A stretch of 33,472 nucleotides of DNA from Solirubrobacteraceae bacterium (GTDB taxonomy: Bacteria > Actinomycetota > Thermoleophilia > Solirubrobacterales > Solirubrobacteraceae), in NCBI GenBank assembly GCA_017882405.1, contig JADGPO010000129.1, positions 1-33,472 on the forward strand. The letters run 5' to 3'. Both the position numbers and the translations under genes were made by a program. The notes under the pieces were generated by a model. The model saw nothing but the letters and a program-made list of their open reading frames with translations. It was not told where the DNA came from and ran no database searches. Positions within the stretch are counted from its first letter, which is position 1; each line of letters starts with the position of its first letter. Positions 14,779 through 21,466 of the stretch are shown piece after piece.

Positions 14779-15509
14779 TGCAGAAGACCTACGGCAAGGG
14801 CCTCCGCGGCCTCTCGATCGCCGCGATCATCACCATCGGCGCCGCCCTGGCGCTGGTGTTCTTCTATGCGCCGCTGGACGCCGATCAGGGCTTCGTGCAG
14901 AAGATCTTCTACATCCACGTGCCGCTGGCGATCGTCTCGCTGTGCGGGTTCGTGTTCGGCGCGCTGCTGGCCGCGGGCTATCTGCGCACGGGCGACCGTC
15001 GCTGGGACATGCGCTCCTACGTGGCAATCCACATGGCTCTGATCTTCGGCATCGCGGGGCTGATCACCGGGTCGATCTGGGCGAAGGCCTCGTGGGGTCA
15101 CTGGTGGGTCTGGAACGAGCCGACGCTGGTCTCCTACCTGATCGTGCTGCTGCTGTTCTGCACTTACCAACCGCTGCGCTTCTCGATCGAGGACCCGGAG
15201 CGCCAGTCGCGCTACGCGAGCGTGTTTTCGGTCGTCGCCGGGGCGTTCGTGCCCCTGAACTTCATCGCCGTGCGCCTGGCCCAGCAGTACGTGCACCCGC
15301 GTGTGCTGACCCTGTCCGGCGGCCATCTGCCCGGCTCGATGCAGGTGACGTTCCTGATCTCGCTGCTGGGGATCGCGCTGCTCTACGCCACGCTTTGGAA
15401 GTACGAGATGGCGGCCAAGAACGCGCGCTCGCAGGTGCGCCGGCTGCGGCGGACGCTGCTGGGCGAGGACACGATGCGGCCGGTCGGACGGAGCGCGGCG
15501 CCGTCGTGA
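14778..15509 (+). CDS. ccmC: Cytochrome c biogenesis protein CcmC (heme handling)
   Basis: Polytopic protein of the heme-handling family that delivers heme to CcmE. The 243 residues have six hydrophobic helices, conserved histidines in FYIHVPLAI and VAIHMALIF, and the tryptophan-rich heme motif WGHWWVWNEP, where most members have WGxWWxWDxR; the aspartate is replaced by Asn-Glu here. Histidines in QYVHPRVL and GGHLPGSM lie near the C-terminal half, as expected for external heme ligands. The GTG at 14778 shares one base with the ccmB stop (TAGTG). CcmE, CcmF and CcmH are not in the window. Confidence 0.9.
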   Translation: MQKTYGKGLRGLSIAAIITIGAALALVFFYAPLDADQGFVQKIFYIHVPLAIVSLCGFVFGALLAAGYLRTGDRRWDMRSYVAIHMALIFGIAGLITGSIWAKASWGHWWVWNEPTLVSYLIVLLLFCTYQPLRFSIEDPERQSRYASVFSVVAGAFVPLNFIAVRLAQQYVHPRVLTLSGGHLPGSMQVTFLISLLGIALLYATLWKYEMAAKNARSQVRRLRRTLLGEDTMRPVGRSAAPS

Positions 15510-15748
15510 GCGTGCTGCTCGCCAGCGCGCCGGCGCTGCCCCTGGGCAAGTCCGGGAAGTTCGTCGCCGCCGCGTACATCGTGTTCGTGCTCGTGATCCT
15601 CATCTACGTGGCGATCATGGCCGTGCGTGCCCAGCGGCTGGAGGGCGAGCTGACCGAGCTGCAGCATGACGTCGAGGCGTCACGGCGCGGGGCTGCGCGC
15701 GCGGCGCAGCCCGAGCCGCACGGGGCCCAGACGGAGTCGGTGCGGTGA
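15506..15748 (+). CDS. CcmD-like small membrane protein
   Basis: An 80-residue protein with one hydrophobic helix (AAAYIVFVLVILIYVAIMAV) followed by a basic and acidic helical segment AQRLEGELTELQHDVEASRR that may form a coiled coil, and a disordered tail. Position directly after ccmC, size and single-helix topology fit CcmD, which holds heme-loaded CcmE next to CcmABC. CcmD proteins are too variable for identification by motif, so the call depends on context. The GTG at 15506 overlaps the ccmC stop by 4 bases and its own stop overlaps hemA by 4 bases. It is longer than many CcmD proteins because of the tail. Confidence 0.75.
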   Translation: MSVLLASAPALPLGKSGKFVAAAYIVFVLVILIYVAIMAVRAQRLEGELTELQHDVEASRRGAARAAQPEPHGAQTESVR

Positions 15749-17121
15749 GCGAGCTGCTGGCGATCGGCGTCTCGCACAAGACCGCGCCCGTTGAGGTGCG
15801 CGAGCGCCTGGCGCTGCCCGAGGCGGGCCGCTCTGACTTCATGCGCGAGCTGCGGGGCGCCGCCGACGTGCACGAGGCGGTGGCGATCAACACCTGCAAC
15901 CGCACGGAGCTCTACCTGGTGGTCGGCGATCCGGTGGAGGCCGAGAGCACCGTGCTGACGATGCTCGCCCGCCAGGCGGGGATCCGTCCCACGGAGCTGG
16001 CCGGCGCGATCTACTCGCACCGCAACTGCGACGCGGCTAGGCACCTGTACCACGTCGTCTCCGGGCTGGACTCGATGATCATCGGTGAGGCCGAGATCCA
16101 AGGCCAGGTCAAGCGCGCCTACGAGGCGGCGCTTCAGTTGGAGACCGTCGGCCCGCTCACCAACCGGCTGTTCAGGGCGGCGCTGCAGACCGGCAAGCGG
16201 GTGCGCACCGACACGGCGATCGGCGAGCGCCAGCTCAGCCTGCCCGGCGTGGCCGTCGCCCTGGCGCGCGAGGAGCTGGGGTCGCTCGACGGCCGGCGCG
16301 TGGTGATCATCGGCACCGGCGAGACCAGCGAGCTGGCCGCCCGCGCGCTGGCTGACAGCGGCGCCCACACGGCCTTCGTGGCCACCCGTCGGCGGGACCG
16401 CGCGCTCAGCCTGGCCCGTCGCTACCACGGGTCGAGCGTCAGCTTCGACGAGCTGCCCGAGGCGCTGCTGGCCGCTGACATGGTCGTGGCCGCCACCGCC
16501 TCGCCGCACCTGCTGCTGGAGGTCCGCGAGCTGGCCACCGTGATGGCCTCGCGAGAAGGCCGGCCGCTGCTACTGATCGACCTGGCTGTCCCACGCGACA
16601 TCGACGCGGCGTGCGCCGGCCTGGAGGGCGTCTCGCTGTACGACATCGACGACCTGCAGGCGGTGGCCACCCGCAATCGCAAGGTCCGTCAGGCAGAGGC
16701 GCGCGAGGCCGAGGGCATCATCGAGGAGGAGATCCAGCAGTTCGCCGCCTGGCTGGGCTCGCTCGAGGTGCTGCCCACGCTGGCCGCGCTGCGCACCCAC
16801 GCCACCGAGATCGCGCAGTTGGTGGTGCACGAGAACGACGGCAAGTGGGAGTCGGCCTCGCCGCGCGACCGCGAGCGGATCGACGCGCTCGCCCGCGCGG
16901 TCGTCAACCGCCTGCTGCACGAGCCCACCGTGCGGATGAAGGAGATGCGCGACGACCGGGTCCACGCCCGGATGGCGCTGGTTCGCGACCTGTTCGGGTT
17001 GACGGCGGACGAGGGGGACCTGGGCGCGCTTGACGGCGATGGCGCCGAGCCCGCAGAGGAGCCCGAGCGGCTCGCCGAGGTGCGCGCGCTTCCGGCGGAA
17101 CCGCGCCGCCGCCGCGCCTGA
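15745..17121 (+). CDS. hemA: Glutamyl-tRNA reductase
   Basis: Reduces glutamyl-tRNA(Glu) to glutamate-1-semialdehyde with NADPH, the committed step of C5-pathway tetrapyrrole synthesis. The 458 residues show GVSHKTAPVEVRERLAL, the catalytic NTCNRTELY (Cys51), the substrate region HLYHVVSGLDSMIIGEAEI (in the family signature), RTDTAIGERQLSLPGVAVA, the NADPH-binding VVIIGTGETSELAARAL, and the long spinal helix leading to the C-terminal dimerisation domain (LARAVVNRLLHEPTVRMKE). A loose acidic and Pro-rich tail of about 30 residues follows. The GTG at 15745 overlaps the preceding stop as GTGA. HemL and HemB are not in the window. Confidence 0.96.
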   Translation: MSELLAIGVSHKTAPVEVRERLALPEAGRSDFMRELRGAADVHEAVAINTCNRTELYLVVGDPVEAESTVLTMLARQAGIRPTELAGAIYSHRNCDAARHLYHVVSGLDSMIIGEAEIQGQVKRAYEAALQLETVGPLTNRLFRAALQTGKRVRTDTAIGERQLSLPGVAVALAREELGSLDGRRVVIIGTGETSELAARALADSGAHTAFVATRRRDRALSLARRYHGSSVSFDELPEALLAADMVVAATASPHLLLEVRELATVMASREGRPLLLIDLAVPRDIDAACAGLEGVSLYDIDDLQAVATRNRKVRQAEAREAEGIIEEEIQQFAAWLGSLEVLPTLAALRTHATEIAQLVVHENDGKWESASPRDRERIDALARAVVNRLLHEPTVRMKEMRDDRVHARMALVRDLFGLTADEGDLGALDGDGAEPAEEPERLAEVRALPAEPRRRRA

Positions 17122-18002
17122 TGCGGGTCGGCACGCGTGCCAGCGCGCTGGCGCTGGCCCAGGCCCGCTGGGTGGTGCAACGGCTGAGACAGGCGGGAGC
17201 CGAGGCCCAAATTGTCGAGATCACCACGCTCGGGGATCGTGGTGCGGGGGCGCAGGACAAGTCGCGCTGGGTCTCCGAACTGGAGCGTGCCCTGCTCGAG
17301 CATCGCATCGACTTGGCCGTGCATTCGGCCAAGGACGTCCCCACCGAGCTGGATGAGGGACTGGAGCTGGTCGCCATCCCCGAGCGCGCCGACGCCCGCG
17401 ACGCGATCTGCGGCGCCCCCGGCCTGGCCGCGGTGGCTCCGGGCGCACGCATCGGCACCTCCAGCCTGCGCCGGGCCGCCCAGATCAGGGCGCTGCGCGA
17501 CGACGTGGAGGTCGTGAACCTGCGCGGGAACGTGGACACGCGGCTGCGCAAGCTCGCCGAGGGCCAGGCGGACGCGTTGGTGCTCGCGCTCGCCGGCCTG
17601 CAGAGGCTGGGTCGGGAAGATGACGTAGGCGGGGTGATCGACGAGCTCGTCCCGGCGGCCGGCCAGGGGGCGCTGGCGCTGCAGGCCCGCGCCGGAGCGC
17701 TGGACCCCGAGCGGCTGGCGGCCGTCAACCACCCGTCATCCCAGGCATGCGTGACCGCCGAGCGCCAGCTGGTGCATGCGCTGGGCGCATCGTGCAACAC
17801 GCCGGTCGGAGCGCATGCCCGGCTCAATGCCGACGGACGCATGCAGATCGCCGCCTGGGTGGGACTGCCCGACGGCTCGGCCTGGCTGCGCGACTCCGTG
17901 TCCGGCGACCCGGCGGGGATCGGCCTGGAATGCGCGGAGCGGATGCTGGCCGCCGGCGCCGCCGAGCTGCTGGCGCGAGCCGAGGCGGAGCTGGCCGTAT
18001 GA
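17121..18002 (+). CDS. hemC: Hydroxymethylbilane synthase (porphobilinogen deaminase)
   Basis: Joins four porphobilinogen units into hydroxymethylbilane. The 293 residues show RVGTRASALALAQARWV, HSAKDVPT with catalytic Asp72, GTSSLRRAAQIRALR (cofactor and substrate arginines), NLRGNVDTRLRKL, PAAGQGALALQAR, and LGASCNTPVGAHA, whose Cys225 should carry the dipyrromethane cofactor. The ATG at 17121 shares one base with the hemA stop (TGATG), and its own stop overlaps the next gene as ATGA. Length is a little below the usual 300-310 residues, with no missing motif. Confidence 0.96.
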   Translation: MRVGTRASALALAQARWVVQRLRQAGAEAQIVEITTLGDRGAGAQDKSRWVSELERALLEHRIDLAVHSAKDVPTELDEGLELVAIPERADARDAICGAPGLAAVAPGARIGTSSLRRAAQIRALRDDVEVVNLRGNVDTRLRKLAEGQADALVLALAGLQRLGREDDVGGVIDELVPAAGQGALALQARAGALDPERLAAVNHPSSQACVTAERQLVHALGASCNTPVGAHARLNADGRMQIAAWVGLPDGSAWLRDSVSGDPAGIGLECAERMLAAGAAELLARAEAELAV

Positions 18003-19489
18003 CGGTCTATCTGGTGGGCGCGGGGCCCGGCGATCCCGGACTGCTGACTGCGAGGGCGCTGGAGCTGATCGCCGCCGCGGACGTGATCGTCTATGACCGG
18101 TTGATTCCGGCGGCGGCGCTGGACGGCGCCCGGCCCGATGCGCTGCGGGTCTACGCCGGCAAGGAGGGCGGCGGTTCCTCCGTCTCGCAGGAGGAGATCG
18201 GCCGGATGCTGCTGGAGCACGGCGCGGCCGGACGCGAGGTGGTGCGGCTCAAGGGCGGCGACCCGTTCGTGTTCGGCCGGGGCGGCGAGGAGGCCGAACA
18301 GCTGCGCGAGGCCGGAGTGGCGTTCGAGGTGGTCCCCGGGATCACCGCGGGGGTGGCCGCGCCGGCCTATGCCGGGATCCCGGTGACGCACCGTGACGCC
18401 GCCAGTGCGGTCGCCTTCGTCACCGGGCACGAGGACCCCGACAAGCTTGGGGTGGGCGGGACTGGATCCGCGCTCGACTGGGGGGCGCTCGCCCGCTTCC
18501 CCGGGACCCTGTGCGTCTACATGGGAGTCCGCCAGCTGGACGCGATCGCCCGGCGGCTGATCGACGGCGGGCGCCCCGAGTCCGAGCCGGCCGCGGTGAT
18601 CCAGCGCGGCACGTTGCCCGACCAGCGGACCGTGCTCGGCACGCTGGGCACGATCGCGTCGGTCGCGGCCGCGGAGCGGGTGCGCGCCCCGGCGATCGCG
18701 CTGTTCGGTCGGGTGGTCGCCCTGAGAACCGAGCTCGCCTGGTTCGAGTCCCGGCCGTTGGCGGGCGTCACGATCGCCGTGACGCGAGCCCGCGCGCAGG
18801 CCAGCGGGCTGGCGGCACGGCTGCGCGCGCTGGGCGCCGACGCGGTGGAGGCGCCGGTGATCCGGATCCAGGCGATCGCCGGGCCCGCGCCGGCGGTCGA
18901 CACCTATGACCTGATCTGCCTGACGAGCCCCAACGGGGTGCGGCTGCTGTTCGAGCGCCTGGCGGCCGAGGGCTGCGACGCCCGCTCCCTGGCGGGGGCG
19001 CGCGTGGCGGCGATCGGGCCGGGCACCGCGGCGGCCCTGCGAGCCCACGGCGTGATCGCCGACATCGTGCCCGAGCGATTCGTCGCCGAGGGCCTGGTGG
19101 AGGCGCTGGCCGGCGCGCCGGTTAGCCGGGCGCTGGTGGCGCGGGCCGCCGAGGCACGCGACGTGCTGCCCGATGCCCTGCGCGAGCGCGGGGCTCAGGT
19201 CGACGTCGTCGCCCTCTACGAGACGCTGGCCGAGCCGTTCGACGACGGCCAGCGCGCCGCCGTGGCGGGCGCCGACTACGTCACGTTCACCTCATCCTCC
19301 ACCGTGAAGTTCTTCTTTGCGGCGCTCGACGGCGCCAAGCTGGGAGAGGGGACCCGACTGGCGAGCATCGGGCCGGTGACCAGCGACACGCTGCGCGAGC
19401 ACGGTCACGAGCCCGACGTCGAGGCCACGCGCCACGACATCGACGGGTTGGTCGAGGCGGTGGCCGCGGACGCGGCGCGTAGCCGGTGA
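17999..19489 (+). CDS. Bifunctional uroporphyrinogen-III C-methyltransferase / uroporphyrinogen-III synthase (CobA-HemD fusion)
   Basis: A 496-residue fusion. The N-terminal part (about 1-245) is a SUMT methyltransferase making precorrin-2 from uroporphyrinogen [58 protein letters not shown] and YMGVRQL. The C-terminal part (about 253-496) is a HemD domain that cyclises hydroxymethylbilane: [75 protein letters not shown] and [14 protein letters not shown]. One polypeptide thus closes the ring and starts the siroheme branch. The ATG at 17999 overlaps hemC by 4 bases. The fused order is known in several actinobacteria and firmicutes. The product feeds the SirC-like protein at the head of the operon. 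Confidence 0.95.
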   Translation: MTVYLVGAGPGDPGLLTARALELIAAADVIVYDRLIPAAALDGARPDALRVYAGKEGGGSSVSQEEIGRMLLEHGAAGREVVRLKGGDPFVFGRGGEEAEQLREAGVAFEVVPGITAGVAAPAYAGIPVTHRDAASAVAFVTGHEDPDKLGVGGTGSALDWGALARFPGTLCVYMGVRQLDAIARRLIDGGRPESEPAAVIQRGTLPDQRTVLGTLGTIASVAAAERVRAPAIALFGRVVALRTELAWFESRPLAGVTIAVTRARAQASGLAARLRALGADAVEAPVIRIQAIAGPAPAVDTYDLICLTSPNGVRLLFERLAAEGCDARSLAGARVAAIGPGTAAALRAHGVIADIVPERFVAEGLVEALAGAPVSRALVARAAEARDVLPDALRERGAQVDVVALYETLAEPFDDGQRAAVAGADYVTFTSSSTVKFFFAALDGAKLGEGTRLASIGPVTSDTLREHGHEPDVEATRHDIDGLVEAVAADAARSR

Positions 19490-20301
19490 GCGCCGCTGCG
19501 GTCATCACCTTCCTCTCCGACTACGGCCTGACCGACGACTTCGTCGGGATCTGCCACGGCGTGATAGCGCGCATCTGCCCGGAGGCGCGGGTGATCGACC
19601 TGACCCACGGCGTGCCCCGTCACGACGTCCGGGCGGGGGCGGTGCTGCTGGCCGAAGCGCTGCCCTACGTGCCCGCCGGAGTGCACCTGGCGGTCGTCGA
19701 TCCCGACGTGGGGGCCGCCCGTCGCGCCGTCGCGCTGGAGTGCGAGGACGGCCGACAGCTCGTCGGACCCGACAACGGACTGCTGTGGCTGGCCGCGGAG
19801 GCCGCCGGAGGAGTGGTCCAGGCGGCCGACATAGCGGGCTCGCGGTTTCGCCTGACCCCCGTGTCGGCGACGTTTCACGGGCGCGACATCTTCGCTCCGG
19901 TCGCCGCCCACCTAGCGGCCGGGGAGCCGCTCGCCGAGACGGGCGACCCGCTGGACCCGGCCGAGCTGGTGGCGCTCACGCTGCCGCCCGCTCGTCGCGA
20001 CGGGGACGCGCTCGTGGCCCACGTTCGTTATGTGGACCGCTTTGGCAACCTGCAGCTGAACGCCGCCCACGCCGACCTGGCCGGCAGCGGGCTTTGGCTC
20101 GGGCGCGGGGCGGCGCTCCGGCTGCCCGACGGGAGCATCCACACAGCCCAGTACGTGCGCACCTTCGCCGACGCCGGACCCGACGAGCTGCTGGTCTACG
20201 AGGACGCCTCGCGACGACTGGCGGTGGCGGTGAGCCATGGCGATGCGGCGCGTCGCCTGGGCGTGGGCGTGGGCGACGAACTGGTGCTGGCACCGCAGTG
20301 A
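19486..20301 (+). CDS. SAM hydroxide adenosyltransferase (DUF62 family)
   Basis: Family members use hydroxide to split S-adenosylmethionine into adenosine and methionine and are related to fluorinase and chlorinase. The 271 residues show the N-terminal FLSDYGLTDDFVGICHGVI (conserved Asp12 in the SDYG motif), VIDLTHGVPRHDV, VHLAVVDPDVGA, LVGPDNGLLW, FHGRDIFAPVAAHLA and YVDRFGNLQLN, the last being the C-terminal beta-barrel domain. Fluorinase-specific insertions are absent, so the hydrolase activity is the sensible assignment. The GTG at 19486 overlaps the CobA-HemD stop by 4 bases. A link with a SAM-using methyltransferase just upstream is suggestive but unproved. Confidence 0.92.
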   Translation: MSAAAVITFLSDYGLTDDFVGICHGVIARICPEARVIDLTHGVPRHDVRAGAVLLAEALPYVPAGVHLAVVDPDVGAARRAVALECEDGRQLVGPDNGLLWLAAEAAGGVVQAADIAGSRFRLTPVSATFHGRDIFAPVAAHLAAGEPLAETGDPLDPAELVALTLPPARRDGDALVAHVRYVDRFGNLQLNAAHADLAGSGLWLGRGAALRLPDGSIHTAQYVRTFADAGPDELLVYEDASRRLAVAVSHGDAARRLGVGVGDELVLAPQ

Positions 20302-20999
20302 GCGCGCTCGGGTCCCCCCGGCTGCATCTGGCGGTCACCGGCTCCACCAACAGCCGCGCGCGCGAGCTGGCGGCGGCCGGCGCTCCCCACGGCACGCTGG
20401 TCACCGCGGGCGAGCAGGGCGCCGGGCGCGGGCGTCAGGGCCGGACGTGGAGCGCGCCGCGGGGGCGGGCGCTGCTGTGCTCGCTGGTCCTGCGCGATCC
20501 ACCACGGCTGCTGCCCCTGCTGGCGGGAGTTGCCGTGGCCGAGGTAGCCGATCTGGCCGGCGCGCCGGCACAGGTCAAATGGCCCAACGACGTGCTGATC
20601 GAAGGGCGCAAGGTGGCGGGAATCCTCGTCGAGGGCCGCCCGCAGGAGCGCTGGGCGGTTCTGGGGATCGGCCTCAACGTGGCACTGCGCGCCGAGGACT
20701 TCCCGCCGGAGCTGCGCGACACCGCTGCCACCCTGGGCCTCGAGCCGGAGGCGGTGCAGCCGACGCTGGCCGTGCTCCTGGAGGTCCTGGCGAGGTGGCT
20801 GGCGCAGCCTCCCGAGGCGGTGCTCGCCGCCGTGCGCCGGCGAGACGCACTGCATGGGCGCCTGATCAGCTGGTCGGCGGGCGAGGGGACCGCCGATGGG
20901 ATCGATCAGGACGGACGCCTGGTGGTCCACAGCAGCGACGGCAGGCGGGTCGCGCTGGACGCCGGAGAGGTCCATCTCCGGCCGGCGGCCGGTGGCTGA
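20298..20999 (+). CDS. birA: Biotin--[acetyl-CoA-carboxylase] ligase, non-regulatory (no DNA-binding domain)
   Basis: Activates biotin as biotinyl-AMP and transfers it to carboxylase carrier domains. The 233 residues begin directly in the catalytic domain: VTGSTNSRARELA, EQGAGRGRQGRTW (the biotinyl-AMP loop GRGRxGR), VKWPNDVLIEGRKVAGIL with the catalytic lysine region, WAVLGIGLNV, and a small SH3-like C-terminus (VHSSDGRRVALDAGEVHL). The N-terminal winged helix of E. coli BirA is absent, so it is a monofunctional ligase. The GTG at 20298 overlaps the previous stop as GTGA. It is the last gene of the operon, ending 17 bases from a convergent gene. Confidence 0.94.
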   Translation: MSALGSPRLHLAVTGSTNSRARELAAAGAPHGTLVTAGEQGAGRGRQGRTWSAPRGRALLCSLVLRDPPRLLPLLAGVAVAEVADLAGAPAQVKWPNDVLIEGRKVAGILVEGRPQERWAVLGIGLNVALRAEDFPPELRDTAATLGLEPEAVQPTLAVLLEVLARWLAQPPEAVLAAVRRRDALHGRLISWSAGEGTADGIDQDGRLVVHSSDGRRVALDAGEVHLRPAAGG

Positions 21000-21016
21000 A
21001 CGCCAGCCTCCAGACG

Positions 21017-21445
21017 CTAGAACGACAGGTAGCGGCCGTTGCCGATCACGAACCCGTGGTTGTCGCCGTTGAAGCACATGACGGTGGTCAGCGCCACGTG
21101 GCAGGTGACACCCAGCTGGTTCCACAGCCGCCCACGGCCGAGCTTGGCAGTCGTGCCGGCGACGAACGAGTCCTGGCTGAGTCGCAGGACCTGGGGCTTT
21201 CCGAGCAGACCGAGCTGGACGAAGCCGGGGTCGCCGACGCCGGGATGCTTGGGCGCCGGGATCCCCTTGGCCGCGCACAGGACGTCAGTCGCGGGCTTGC
21301 CCGGAGCGTGGATCTCGATCCCGCACGTGACCCTGCCGGTGTAGCTCTCAAAGCGGATCGTCTTCGAGATCGGGGCCGCGAGCGCGGCCGGCGCGGTGCA
21401 GGTGATCGCCGCGATGGTCGTCGCGGCAGCTGCAAGTCGTTTCAC
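21017..21445 (-). CDS. Small secreted Cys-containing protein, DUF6636-like
   Basis: A 142-residue exported protein of unknown function. Residues 1-25 form a Sec signal peptide (KRLAAAATTIAAITC core, cleavage near PAALA-AP). The mature part has cysteines in RVTCGIEI, VLCAAKG, GVTCHVA and VMCFNGD, probably two disulfides, and ends NHGFVIGNGRYLSF, which resembles the C-terminal pattern of DUF6636 proteins. The frame opens with GTG at 21454, but AGGAGG (21455-21460) abuts that codon, whereas the GTG at 21445 lies 9 bases from it; I use 21445. It begins 21 bases after the helicase stop and is probably translated from the same message. Confidence 0.72.
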   Translation of the reverse strand: MKRLAAAATTIAAITCTAPAALAAPISKTIRFESYTGRVTCGIEIHAPGKPATDVLCAAKGIPAPKHPGVGDPGFVQLGLLGKPQVLRLSQDSFVAGTTAKLGRGRLWNQLGVTCHVALTTVMCFNGDNHGFVIGNGRYLSF

Positions 21446-21454
21446 CTTTTTCAC

Positions 21455-21460
21455 CCTCCT
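21455..21460 (-). promoter_or_regulatory. Shine-Dalgarno site of the secreted protein gene
   Basis: AGGAGG on the minus strand. Its spacing (9 bases to GTG 21445, none to GTG 21454) decides the start of the signal-peptide protein. Confidence 0.7.
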
Positions 21461-21466
21461 CGGGCC

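Noticed and set aside
16904..19048. Minus-strand 714-codon frame opposite hemA-hemC-cobA/hemD
   Set aside because: Crosses three genes with overlapping stop-start signals; composition is that of an antisense shadow.
19486..20301. Fluorinase or chlorinase
   Set aside because: Related fold, but the sequence lacks a halogenase-type insertion and has the standard DUF62 motifs; hydroxide transferase is the simpler call.
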